A stretch of DNA of 64,000 nucleotides from Lutispora thermophila DSM 19022 (GTDB taxonomy: Bacteria; Bacillota; Clostridia; Lutisporales; Lutisporaceae): assembly GCF_900142105.1 (NCBI RefSeq), contig NZ_FQZS01000011.1, positions 56,504-120,503 on the forward strand, written 5' to 3'. Made by a program: the position numbers and the translations under genes. The notes beneath the pieces were generated by a model that searched no databases, was not told where the DNA came from, and saw only the letters and a list, made by a program, of their open reading frames with translations. This document shows positions 52,267 through 60,236 of this stretch, in pieces. How positions within the stretch are numbered: the first letter of the stretch is position 1; each line of letters begins with the position of its first letter.

Positions 52267-53559
52267 ATGCATAATATAACAAAAGATTATTTGATAAAAT
52301 TATTGGAACTAGACAATAAAATAATAGATTTAGCCGAAAAATGTGAAAAGGAAGTAAAACACCAATTCTCCATTATAGAAGAAATAAGGGAGTACAATCA
52401 GTATAAGGTATTAAAAAGTATGCAAAAAAATAAATTGAGCGATATGCATTTTAACTATTCTACGGGATACGGATATGGAGATATTGGAAGGGATACCTTA
52501 GATAAAGTATATTCTGATGTTTTTAACTGCGAAGATGCTTTAGTTAGGCCAAATATAGTTTCAGGAACACATGCTTTATCTTTATGCCTTTTTGGGATAT
52601 TAAGGCCAGGAGACGAAATGCTGGCCATAACAGGTAAACCATATGACACATTAGATAATATAATAGGCATTAACTGTAACTATCAAGGTTCTCTAAAAGA
52701 TTATAATATTAAATACAAACAAGTGGATTTATTAGATGATGGCCGTTTTAATTTTGATGAAATAAGAAAATCTATCAATAAAAATACCAAATTAGTATTA
52801 ATTCAAAGATCAACAGGTTATTCATGGCGAAAGTCATTAAGCCTTAAAGAGATTGAAGAAGTCATAAAGTTTATAAAAAATATAGGTCCCGATATATGTT
52901 GTATGGTTGATAATTGCTATGGTGAATTTATGGATTTCTACGAGCCTACAGAAAAAGGTGCTGACATAATGGCTGGCTCCTTAATAAAGAATCCCGGAGG
53001 CAGTATTGCACCAACAGGTGGATACGTTGCAGGTAAAAGAAAATATGTTGAAATGGCAGCAGATAGACTTGTGGCTCCTGGAATAGGAAAAGAAACCGGA
53101 GCTACATTAGGGATAACTCGTTTATTATTTCAGGGCTTGTTTTTAGCACCTCATGTAGTTTCAGAAGCGGTAAAAGGAGCTGTATTCTGCTCAAAAATTT
53201 TCTCCGACCTCGGCTATGAAGTTAATCCAAAATTTGATGCTACAAGAAGCGATATAATACAAGCAATAAAATTTAATGATAAAGATGCATTGATAGCCTT
53301 CTGCAAAGGTATCCAGTTAGGATCACCTGTTGATTCTTTTGTAACTCCTGAACCTTGGGATATGCCGGGATATAATGATAAAATCATAATGGCTGCAGGT
53401 GCTTTTGTACAAGGAGCTTCTATAGAATTAAGTGCCGATGCCCCAATAAGACCTCCATACATTGCATATCTGCAAGGTGGCATAACCTACGATCATGCAA
53501 AAATAGGTATTTTATATGCTATTAAAGAAATGATAAGAGAAAAACTGGTACATCTTTAG
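52267..53559 (+). CDS. ynbB: Methionine gamma-lyase-like PLP protein (YnbB, 'aluminium resistance')
   Basis: PLP enzyme of the Cys/Met metabolism fold, 430 residues. VRPNIVSGTHALSLCLFGIL and CMVDNCYGEFMD are cofactor-binding blocks; the Schiff-base Lys is in SLIKNPGGSIAPTGGYVAGK. The family sits between hfq and glnA in many Firmicutes, as here. Its reaction has not been established; 'aluminium resistance' is a legacy name. Confidence 0.88.
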   Translation: MHNITKDYLIKLLELDNKIIDLAEKCEKEVKHQFSIIEEIREYNQYKVLKSMQKNKLSDMHFNYSTGYGYGDIGRDTLDKVYSDVFNCEDALVRPNIVSGTHALSLCLFGILRPGDEMLAITGKPYDTLDNIIGINCNYQGSLKDYNIKYKQVDLLDDGRFNFDEIRKSINKNTKLVLIQRSTGYSWRKSLSLKEIEEVIKFIKNIGPDICCMVDNCYGEFMDFYEPTEKGADIMAGSLIKNPGGSIAPTGGYVAGKRKYVEMAADRLVAPGIGKETGATLGITRLLFQGLFLAPHVVSEAVKGAVFCSKIFSDLGYEVNPKFDATRSDIIQAIKFNDKDALIAFCKGIQLGSPVDSFVTPEPWDMPGYNDKIIMAAGAFVQGASIELSADAPIRPPYIAYLQGGITYDHAKIGILYAIKEMIREKLVHL

Positions 53560-53581
53560 ATTAAGATATTCAAACATTTAA

Positions 53582-53613
53582 TTTGCTAAAGACTTCCTTG
53601 AATCTTTAGCAAA
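53582..53613. repeat. Hairpin downstream of ynbB
   Basis: TTTGCTAAAGA and TCTTTAGCAAA form a perfect 11-base stem around CTTCCTTGAA. No T-run follows, so it is a weak terminator at best. Confidence 0.6.
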
Positions 53614-53690
53614 ACTACAAAAAGTTTGTCTTTCTTAATAATCTATAAGAAAATTAATTTTTTTGAATGTTGCTTTCATTAATAGGTTTC

Positions 53691-53738
53691 AAAAAGGCTT
53701 CCTTGTAATAAAATGATTCCGTGGAAGCCTTTTTCTTA
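53691..53738 (+). terminator. Intrinsic terminator before glnA
   Basis: AAAAAGGCTTCC and GGAAGCCTTTTT are perfect 12-base arms across a 20-base loop, ending in a T-run. The glnA -35 begins at its 3' edge. Confidence 0.8.
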
Positions 53739-53767
53739 TTTACAAATATTTTTATTGGTGATATAAT
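53739..53767 (+). promoter_or_regulatory. Sigma-A promoter of glnA
   Basis: TTTACA (53739-53744) and TATAAT (53762-53767) with a 17-base spacer, 31 bases before the glnA ATG. Confidence 0.7.
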
Positions 53768-53798
53768 AAAAAAATTATATTCTAGGAGGTGTTAGAAG

Positions 53799-55727
53799 AT
53801 GAATTGCTTATCAAAAGTATTAGAAAAAGACTTGCTATTTGTAATTAAACCCTATGAGATCAATAAAAACAATCTTATTGAATTAATAGAAAATCATCCT
53901 GAAATCAAATTCATATCTTTAATGGGCATTGATCTTTCAGGAAATGACACAGATGTGAAGATACCTATAAAGAACTTTATTAATAACTGCGATGAATTTC
54001 TCAGTGGAGGAATACAAACTGATGGATCCAGCGTTGTTTTGCCTGGAATTGCAACATTAAATGACGGAAAAGTAGATATTGTAGCAGATCTAAATTCTAA
54101 TTGGTATGTAGATTATAATTTTGAACATATTGATATTAATATTGATAAACCTGTTGGTACACTAAGAATACCATCGTTTTTATATCACAATGGTAGACCT
54201 GTTGATGCAAGGTCTATTCTTAACAAAGCAATTAACTCCTTCTCAACAACTTTGCTTCAATTAATAAAAAATAATTCATCCTTATTGGATGATACAAATG
54301 TAACCCCAGAACTTATTGATGAAATCGTACTTACATCTGCTACTGAACTAGAGTTTTGGGTAAAAACACCTAATGACGATGCTGACGCAGAAGCACTATC
54401 AGCCTCACAAGTTCTCCAAGAACAATATTGGAAAAGAACAAAAGGTTCCGTAAGAACAGCTATGGAGCAAGCTTTGCTTTTAATGGATAGATATGAATTG
54501 TCTCCAGAAATGGGCCATAAAGAAGTAGGCGGAGTCAAAGCAAAGCTAGACGAATCCGGAAACTTAACTCATATAATGGAACAACTTGAAATTGACTGGA
54601 AATATTCAACAGCACTACAAGCAGCCGATAATGATCTTCTTGTAAGAACAATTATTAAAGAAGTATTCAGAAAAAACGGCTTAGAAGTAACTTTCCAAGC
54701 CAAGCCCATTGAAGGAGTTGCCGGCAGCGGTAAGCATACTCATATAGGTGTTGCAGCAAAATTGAAAAATGGCTCAGTTGTAAACTTATTCTCACCTGGT
54801 AATATGAACTCAAGTTTTATGAATAAAATAGGATATGGGGCTTTAATGGGCTTACTTCATAATTACGAAATCGTAAATCCATTCGTATCCTCTACAATTG
54901 ACTCTCTAAATAGACTAAAGCCAGGTTTTGAAGCACCAGTGTGCATAGTTGCTTCTTTAGGCCATAATGTGAATGTACCATCAAGAAACAGAACAGTTTT
55001 AATAGGTCTGATTAGAGATATGGGCAACCCTCTTGCAACAAGATTTGAAGTAAGATCACCTAATCCCATGACTAATTCATATTTAGCATTAGCAGCCTTT
55101 TATCAATCCATGCTTGATGGAATTAAAGCCATAGCATCAACAAGCTATTCTATAAATCAGTTACATGACAATATTATAAAACCTAAAGGCGAAGATAAGT
55201 TTTATTTAAATAAAGATAGAGAATATATAAGTGAAAAGAACATATACGAAGAATATACTGATAAAGAGAGAGAAAGTCTTTTCGGTGTTCATCCTTCAAC
55301 GGTTTATGAAAATCTGATGAGCTTTAATAAATATCATGAAAAAACAAAAGTTCTTCTCGAGAACGATGTAATGACAGAATCAATAATAAACAGTTTTGTT
55401 TCTGCTACATTTACTAGATGGATTACTGAACTATTAAACAGATACATTCCGGAAACCATTGATTTAGTAAGAAGCTGCAAGCAAATCCATAATGTAAGCG
55501 AAGCTACAGACATGGATATATGTCATTGGAATAGAATAAATAGTTTAAGGCATTACTTAGTAAAAGATACTATGAATGAAAAATCTCTTATAAGTAGAAT
55601 AAAAGAAGCTGCCATCAATAAAAACATGAAAGAACTATCAAATTTGCAGATTCAATTAAATGATAAAGTAAAAGAGCTAAAAGAAGAATACAATGCCTAT
55701 AAGAAAAATCTTATAGATATAGAATAA
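53799..55727 (+). CDS. glnA: Glutamine synthetase, long form
   Basis: Makes glutamine from glutamate, ammonia and ATP. 642 residues, longer than type I GS (about 445) and close to the long clostridial forms. The N-terminal beta-grasp block ISLMGIDLSGNDTDVKIPI and GGIQTDGSSVVLPGIATLND are seen; catalytic parts include AKPIEGVAGSGKHTHIGVA, SLNRLKPGFEAPVCIVASLG and TRFEVRSPNPMTNSYLALAA. The C-terminal roughly 180 residues are helical with a coiled-coil-like end (LQIQLNDKVKELKEEYNAYK). Whether it is true GSIII or a separate subgroup I cannot settle. Confidence 0.9.
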   Translation: MNCLSKVLEKDLLFVIKPYEINKNNLIELIENHPEIKFISLMGIDLSGNDTDVKIPIKNFINNCDEFLSGGIQTDGSSVVLPGIATLNDGKVDIVADLNSNWYVDYNFEHIDINIDKPVGTLRIPSFLYHNGRPVDARSILNKAINSFSTTLLQLIKNNSSLLDDTNVTPELIDEIVLTSATELEFWVKTPNDDADAEALSASQVLQEQYWKRTKGSVRTAMEQALLLMDRYELSPEMGHKEVGGVKAKLDESGNLTHIMEQLEIDWKYSTALQAADNDLLVRTIIKEVFRKNGLEVTFQAKPIEGVAGSGKHTHIGVAAKLKNGSVVNLFSPGNMNSSFMNKIGYGALMGLLHNYEIVNPFVSSTIDSLNRLKPGFEAPVCIVASLGHNVNVPSRNRTVLIGLIRDMGNPLATRFEVRSPNPMTNSYLALAAFYQSMLDGIKAIASTSYSINQLHDNIIKPKGEDKFYLNKDREYISEKNIYEEYTDKERESLFGVHPSTVYENLMSFNKYHEKTKVLLENDVMTESIINSFVSATFTRWITELLNRYIPETIDLVRSCKQIHNVSEATDMDICHWNRINSLRHYLVKDTMNEKSLISRIKEAAINKNMKELSNLQIQLNDKVKELKEEYNAYKKNLIDIE

Positions 55728-55841
55728 AAAATAGATGTTTCCATAAAAAGCATCTATAATAAATAAAAATAAGGAAATCTTTCTTTCATTTCTTATACAG
55801 AAAGAAATATAAATATAAGCAATATATATATTCCTATGTGT

Positions 55842-55875
55842 ATAAAATAGAGGGTTAACCTCTATTTTATTTTTC
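55842..55875. terminator. Bidirectional terminator between glnA and lexA
   Basis: ATAAAATAGAGG and CCTCTATTTTAT form a perfect 12-base stem with GTTAA loop and T-rich right edge. The lexA stop lies in the right arm. Confidence 0.8.
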
Positions 55876-56488
55876 TTAAAACTCCAATAACTTTACCGAT
55901 TATCGATAAATCCTTTGTAATGATAGGATCATAAAAAGGATTTTCTGGTTGTAGTCGGAAATGATCCTTTTCTTTATAGAATCTCTTAATAGTAGCTTCA
56001 TCTTCAATAAGCGCAACCACTATATCTCCGTTATTAGCATAGGATTGCTTCATTACTATTACATAATCCCCGTCCAGAATACCAGCATTAATCATGCTGT
56101 CGCCTTTTACCATCAACATAAATGATACATCATTACCCACAAAATCTATAGGTACTGGAAATATATCTTCAATGTTTTCTTGAGCTAATATAGGTTGTCC
56201 TGCAGTAACTTTACCCACTACTGGTAATTCCACCATTTCCTTTCTAGGAAACAAATGATTATTTCCATCTAACACTTCAATAGCCCTAGGTTTTGTGGCA
56301 TCACGCCTAATAAACCCCTTTTTCTCAAGTCTCTCTAAATGACCATGAACAGTAGAAGTGGATTTTAAGTTTACAGCCTCACATATTTCTCTGACAGAAG
56401 GGGGATAACCCTTGGTTGCCAACTCTTTTTTTATAAATTCCAAAACCTCAATTTGCTTTTTGCTTAAACCATCTATATTCATTACCAT
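55862..56488 (-). CDS. lexA: SOS repressor LexA
   Basis: Self-cleaving repressor of DNA-damage genes, 208 residues. The N-terminal winged helix contains [20 protein letters not shown]. The cleavage site is A96-G97 in VGKVTAGQP; catalytic Ser131 lies in [10 protein letters not shown] and Lys168 in [10 protein letters not shown]. The ATG at 56488 has AAGG 6 bases upstream; a second ATG two codons later is possible. It is divergent from a yneA-like gene, and LexA boxes lie between them. Confidence 0.97.
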   Translation of the reverse strand: MVMNIDGLSKKQIEVLEFIKKELATKGYPPSVREICEAVNLKSTSTVHGHLERLEKKGFIRRDATKPRAIEVLDGNNHLFPRKEMVELPVVGKVTAGQPILAQENIEDIFPVPIDFVGNDVSFMLMVKGDSMINAGILDGDYVIVMKQSYANNGDIVVALIEDEATIKRFYKEKDHFRLQPENPFYDPIITKDLSIIGKVIGVLRKIK

Positions 56489-56542
56489 TCACAACCTTCA
56501 AAATATTATATATAAACTATAAAAATTTCTTATTATAGCTTG

Positions 56543-56571
56543 ATTATAACAAAACCCACAAAAAAAATCAA
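56543..56571 (-). promoter_or_regulatory. lexA promoter
   Basis: On the minus strand, TTGATT (56566-56571) and TATAAT (56543-56548) are 17 bases apart. The -35 overlaps the LexA box at 56569-56582. Confidence 0.65.
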
Positions 56572-56582
56572 ACAAATGTTCG
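56569..56582 (-). promoter_or_regulatory. LexA box 1
   Basis: Read on the minus strand, CGAACATTTGTTTG matches the Bacillus-type box CGAACATATGTTCG at 12 of 14 positions and covers the lexA -35. Confidence 0.7.
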
Positions 56583-56590
56583 CAAACATA

Positions 56591-56619
56591 TTGACATCGT
56601 ACATATGTTCGGTTATTAT
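56591..56619 (+). promoter_or_regulatory. Promoter of the yneA-like gene
   Basis: TTGACA (56591-56596) and TATTAT (56614-56619), 17-base spacer; LexA box 2 lies in the spacer. Confidence 0.7.
56598..56611 (+). promoter_or_regulatory. LexA box 2
   Basis: CGTACATATGTTCG matches the Gram-positive LexA box at 13 of 14 positions, between the -35 and -10 of the yneA-like gene. Confidence 0.8.
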
Positions 56620-56631
56620 ATAAGTGTAAAT

Positions 56632-56645
56632 AGAACATATGTTCT
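56632..56645 (+). promoter_or_regulatory. LexA box 3
   Basis: AGAACATATGTTCT, a perfect palindrome, just downstream of the predicted transcription start of the yneA-like gene. Confidence 0.85.
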
Positions 56646-56665
56646 CATAAGGAGGTTAATATCAA

Positions 56666-56983
56666 ATGCATAGCAATTCTCATAAGAAATACAGGATTAT
56701 TAGCAAATTTAGATTTTATACATTTGTAATTTCCTTATTGATAGTTATATTTGTTATTTTTTATAGTATAATGGCCAAGGCTGAGGGATTATCATATGAA
56801 AAAATAGAAGCAGTTTATATAGAATCTGGTGACACATTGTGGTCCATATGCAGTAGATTTGTAGATAATAAAACAGATATAAGAAAATACATAGACGAAG
56901 TAATAAAGTATAATAATTTACAGTCAGCATTATTAAAACCAGGACAGCTTATTTATGTTCCGATACATAATCTTGGTAATTAA
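56666..56983 (+). CDS. yneA: YneA-like LysM protein, candidate SOS cell-division inhibitor
   Basis: 105-residue single-pass membrane protein: a basic N-terminus, one helix at about residues 17-37 (FVISLLIVIFVIFYSIM) and a LysM domain from YIESGDTLWSICSRF to LLKPGQLIYVPI. In Bacillus, YneA has this architecture, lies divergent from lexA, and delays septation during the SOS response. Three LexA boxes in the shared region support the same role. RBS AAGGAGG. Confidence 0.82.
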   Translation: MHSNSHKKYRIISKFRFYTFVISLLIVIFVIFYSIMAKAEGLSYEKIEAVYIESGDTLWSICSRFVDNKTDIRKYIDEVIKYNNLQSALLKPGQLIYVPIHNLGN

Positions 56984-57136
56984 AATATAAAGCACACATA
57001 TGTCTTATACATAAGGTATAAGATATTCATATGAAAAAGAAGTAGTATTAATGAAAGTTTACTGTATATTCATTATGTGCTATATTAGTTATTATAAATA
57101 ATAAAAAATATAATTTTAATAAAGGATGTGTTATAA

Positions 57137-57412
57137 CTGGCTACTATAAATGAGGAATGTGTATTATATGATAGATATTGCAACGAATGTGGGGAATGCA
57201 ATCTATGCGATTTGGATAATAGCAAAATATGTGACAATTGCTGCAAATGTATAGAAGAAGATGCAGATTATATAGGAATCGATATAGATGATATAATAAC
57301 AGAAGAAGAATGGTATGAGTTTAAAGAAGATGAAGAAGGTATAGAAGATTATATCGATAATTGGAAATATGATGAACCTTATAGTGTAGATTTGGAAAAT
57401 AAAAAGAATTAA
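57137..57412 (+). CDS. Small acidic Cys-rich protein, apparently CTG-initiated
   Basis: 91 residues if it starts at CTG 57137, directly after an in-frame stop and 10 bases after AAAGGA. Eight Cys lie in residues 8-38: C8, C15, C18, C21, C24, C32, C35-C36 and C38 (YCNECGECNLC then CDNCCKC), suggesting a zinc or Fe-S site. The rest is very acidic (EEEWYEFKEDEEGIEDY). The first standard start in frame, TTG 57212, has no RBS and would lose most of the Cys. I recall similar small proteins near lexA in clostridia. Function unknown. Confidence 0.65.
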   Translation: MATINEECVLYDRYCNECGECNLCDLDNSKICDNCCKCIEEDADYIGIDIDDIITEEEWYEFKEDEEGIEDYIDNWKYDEPYSVDLENKKN

Positions 57413-57456
57413 GAGAGTTAATTTACATAATATATATTATGTAAATTAACTCTCTT
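57411..57456. repeat. Perfect 46-base palindrome with dif-like core
   Basis: Two 23-base arms without a loop, between convergent genes. The central 28 bases read as 11-base arms ending ACATAA and starting TTATGTAAATT around TATATA. Bacillus dif has the same TATATA centre and a right arm TTATGTAAACT. It may also act as a bidirectional terminator, though no T-run follows. Confidence 0.65.
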
Positions 57457-57457
57457 C

Positions 57458-58414
57458 TTAGAACTCTTTCGATAATGGATTCGATCTCATAGCTTGTCTC
57501 AATCTTTCATCATCTATATGAGTATAAATCTGAGTAGTAGCGACGCTTTCATGTCCAAGTATCTGCTGTAATGCTCTAATATCAACATTTCCGTATTTGT
57601 ACATAAGTGTAGCAGCCGTATGTCTTAATTTATGAGTAGAATATTTATTTTCGTCTAAACCTGCCTTTTTTATCGCTTTCTTTACAATTTCCTGAACCAT
57701 TCTAGGACTAATTCTTTCTTTGTTTCTGCTAATAAACAAAGCTTTTTTATCCTTCTCTTTGACTTCTTCTGTATATCGAACTCTTAAATAATCATTAAGA
57801 GCATTGATACATGCATCATTAAGATATACAGTGCGTTCTTTATTGCCTTTTCCTATAACCCTGAGAGTGTCACCATTTATTTTATCTAGATCAATGTTTA
57901 CAAGCTCAGATAATCTTAATCCGCAATTAAGAAACAACATTAAAATAGCATAATCTCTTTCTTTATACTTCCCATCAACAGCATTTAAAAGAGCCTTGCT
58001 TTCATCTAACGATAGATATATTGGCTGCCGGCTATTAATTTTAGGAGGTTCAAGCTCTATAGCCGGATTGTTGTCAATAATTTTAGCTTTTGTATGTAAA
58101 TACTTAAAAAAAGATCGGAGACAAGCTACCTTTCTAGCACGGGCATAGTTAAGATTATTTCGTTCATTAGCAACATAAGAAATAAAAGAATATAGGTCAT
58201 TTAAACCAATAGTCTTTACAAAGTATTCATCAATGTCGGATATGTCAATTTCTTCCATATTTGATTCTTTAGAAACAAGGTTTCTTCGAATTTTCATGTA
58301 CTTGAAGAACAACGTCAAATCATAAGCATAACCTTGAGTTGTTTTTTTGGATTTACCACGAATTGTTTCCATGTAATCTAAATAATCTTTTACAACAAAT
58401 GGGATATTGCTCAT
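57458..58414 (-). CDS. Tyrosine recombinase, XerC/D-like
   Basis: 318 residues. The N-terminal SAM-like domain (DYLDYMETIRGKSKKTTQGY) is followed by a catalytic domain with Arg in LNCGLRLSELVNI, Lys in VIGKGNKERTVYL, HKLRHTAATLMYKYGNVDI, His in ILGHESVATTQIYTHI and the Tyr nucleophile there. All catalytic residues are present. It is not in the xerC (codV) context of Bacillus, but stand-alone copies by lexA are common in clostridia. Perfect palindromes flank it on both sides. It could be XerC, or a single-recombinase system. Confidence 0.88.
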   Translation of the reverse strand: MSNIPFVVKDYLDYMETIRGKSKKTTQGYAYDLTLFFKYMKIRRNLVSKESNMEEIDISDIDEYFVKTIGLNDLYSFISYVANERNNLNYARARKVACLRSFFKYLHTKAKIIDNNPAIELEPPKINSRQPIYLSLDESKALLNAVDGKYKERDYAILMLFLNCGLRLSELVNIDLDKINGDTLRVIGKGNKERTVYLNDACINALNDYLRVRYTEEVKEKDKKALFISRNKERISPRMVQEIVKKAIKKAGLDENKYSTHKLRHTAATLMYKYGNVDIRALQQILGHESVATTQIYTHIDDERLRQAMRSNPLSKEF

Positions 58415-58437
58415 CTTTCTACCTCTCTTTTTTTGTT

Positions 58438-58469
58438 TAATTGCGCGAAATACATATTTCGCGCAATTA
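58438..58469. repeat. Perfect inverted repeat upstream of the tyrosine recombinase
   Basis: TAATTGCGCGAAATA and TATTTCGCGCAATTA, 15-base arms around CA, 24 bases before the recombinase ATG (minus strand). GCGCGAAA is unusually GC-rich for this DNA. Operator, crossover site or mRNA leader hairpin are all possible. Confidence 0.7.
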
Positions 58470-58578
58470 TATTATTCTATATTAATGCTGTTTTTTCCTG
58501 CTTCTAATAAACTTTTTATTTACGAATAAAACTAGTTTTAGTGTTGAGTTGATTATAAAATAACCATAATTATAGCTA

Positions 58579-58607
58579 TTGACATAAGTAAAATTTTTTT
58601 ATATAAT
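58579..58607 (+). promoter_or_regulatory. tRNA-Trp promoter
   Basis: Consensus TTGACA (58579-58584) and TATAAT (58602-58607) with a 17-base spacer, 13 bases before the tRNA. Confidence 0.9.
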
Positions 58608-58620
58608 TGAAAATGTGTTT

Positions 58621-58696
58621 AGGGGTATAGCTCAATTGGTAGAGTAGCGGTCTCCAAAACCGTTGGTTGTGGGTTCAAGTCCTACTGCCCCTGCCA
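58621..58696 (+). tRNA. tRNA-Trp (CCA)
   Basis: 76 nucleotides with encoded CCA. Acceptor AGGGGTA pairs with TGCCCCT; anticodon loop CTCCAAA; T-loop TTCAAGT. Confidence 0.96.
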
Positions 58697-58717
58697 TTAT
58701 ATATTAAAATAGAATTA

Positions 58718-58748
58718 GAAAGGTAGTTATAAGGCTGCCTTTTTTTTA
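58718..58748 (+). terminator. Terminator after tRNA-Trp
   Basis: AAAGGTAG pairs with CTGCCTTT (one G-U) and is followed by a long T-run, 22 bases after the tRNA. Confidence 0.8.
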
Positions 58749-59010
58749 TTTGTTTTTACTTATATAATCATATCATTAGAAATGCATTTCTTCATGTTTA
58801 AACTTATATTAATCCATTTACTTTTTTAATAAACTTTAAACTTTTTTCACCTTTTTATATATTAGCTTATTTTAAAGTCATTTAAAGCAATTAAATAAAA
58901 AATACTATAATCAAAAAGATAACACCTTAAAATTGATTTAAAAGCGTCATTTTTTACTGTTTATTTTACATAAATAGCTTCTTTATTTAAAGATAATCAT
59001 TTAAAAAATA
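58749..59010. other. Gene-free AT-rich stretch
   Basis: No open frame with an RBS on either strand. Several scattered ATTTAAA words are present but no organised repeat. It is the 3' region of the minus-strand aminotransferase gene; no clear terminator for it is seen. Confidence 0.5.
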
Positions 59011-60213
59011 TCAAACAAAATTTTTGCTCAAAAAATTCTCTAACGTATCCAAGCCTTCCATTATAGTATCCATGGAAGTTGCAAAAGATAATCTTATATA
59101 ATTATCTGTTCCAAAAGCTGCACCAGGTATTACAGCAACCTTTGCTTTTTCTAGCAGAACTAAAGCTAAGTCTGTAGAAGTATTTATTATCTTTCCGTCT
59201 AACTCATGGTTTATAATTTTAGATATATCTACATAAATATAGAAAGCTCCTTGAGGCTTTTTGCATTTTAATAACTTAATACTATTAATCTTTTCATACA
59301 TATAGTTTCTTCTTTTCTCAAATTCTTTTACCATGTTTTTAACATCGTCCTGAGGTCCATTTAATGCTGCTGTAGCTGCATATTGGGTAATTGAACTTGG
59401 ATGTGATACTGCATGACTTTGAACACTAGACATGGCTTTTATAACTCTCTCGTTTGATGCAGCATATCCTAACCTCCATCCAGTCATGGCATATGTCTTT
59501 GACATTCCGTTTATTAGTATAGTAATATCTCTTACCTCTTCAGATATTGACGCAATGCTCACATGCTCGATACCATCATAAGTTATTCTTTCATATATTT
59601 CATCAGAAACTATATATATATTATGTTTAAGTGCTAATTCTGCTATATCTTCCAATTCTTTTTTGCTATATACAATTCCAGTTGGATTACTTGGTGTGTT
59701 TAATAATATTGCTTTTGTCTTGGGGGTAATAGCTTCCTCCATATCTTCTTTTGTGATTTTATAGTTCTGCTCTTGGTTTGTTTTAACTAATACTGGTATA
59801 CCACCATTTAATTTTATTATTTCTGTATAGCTTACCCAATAAGGTACGGGAACTATTACCTCATCTCCGGGATTAAGTATAGCTGCAAACGCATTTGTCA
59901 GTGAATGTTTTGCTCCACTGGACACGATTATTTCATCAGGGTTATATTTTATACCATTTTCTCTTTCAAGCTTATCACATATAGCTTTTCTTAGTTCCAT
60001 AGTACCTTGAGCTGCTGTGTACCTAGTAAAACCAATGTTAATAGCTTCTATAGCTGCTTCTTTTATATATTCTGGTGTATCAAAATCCGGTTCACCTGCA
60101 CCAAAACCATAAACTTTTATCCCTTGAGCAATCATCTGCTTCAATCTGTTATCTATAGCTAATGTTAAGGATGGATTTATTTTATAAACTCTATCTGATA
60201 TACTCAAATGCAT
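59011..60213 (-). CDS. Aspartate-type aminotransferase (class I, PLP)
   Basis: 400-residue aminotransferase of the Ib subgroup (AspB/AspC-like). Landmarks: GFGAGEPDFDTPEYIKEAA, GAKHSLTNAFAAILNPGDEV, NTPSNPTGIVYSKKEL, YDEIYER-type SDEIYERITY and the Schiff-base Lys in LINGMSKTYAMTGWRLGYA, with RLSFATS near the end. ATG at 60213 is chosen because GGAGGG lies 7 bases upstream; a longer frame from 60228 runs through that RBS. Substrate may be aspartate or other amino acids. Confidence 0.92.
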   Translation of the reverse strand: MHLSISDRVYKINPSLTLAIDNRLKQMIAQGIKVYGFGAGEPDFDTPEYIKEAAIEAINIGFTRYTAAQGTMELRKAICDKLERENGIKYNPDEIIVSSGAKHSLTNAFAAILNPGDEVIVPVPYWVSYTEIIKLNGGIPVLVKTNQEQNYKITKEDMEEAITPKTKAILLNTPSNPTGIVYSKKELEDIAELALKHNIYIVSDEIYERITYDGIEHVSIASISEEVRDITILINGMSKTYAMTGWRLGYAASNERVIKAMSSVQSHAVSHPSSITQYAATAALNGPQDDVKNMVKEFEKRRNYMYEKINSIKLLKCKKPQGAFYIYVDISKIINHELDGKIINTSTDLALVLLEKAKVAVIPGAAFGTDNYIRLSFATSMDTIMEGLDTLENFLSKNFV

Positions 60214-60236
60214 TCTTATTCCCTCCATTATTCCAA

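Noticed and set aside
57168..57251. Short frame beginning ATGATAGATATTGC in the Cys-rich region
   Set aside because: Only 27 codons, no RBS, and out of frame with the Cys-rich protein that has the clear composition signal.
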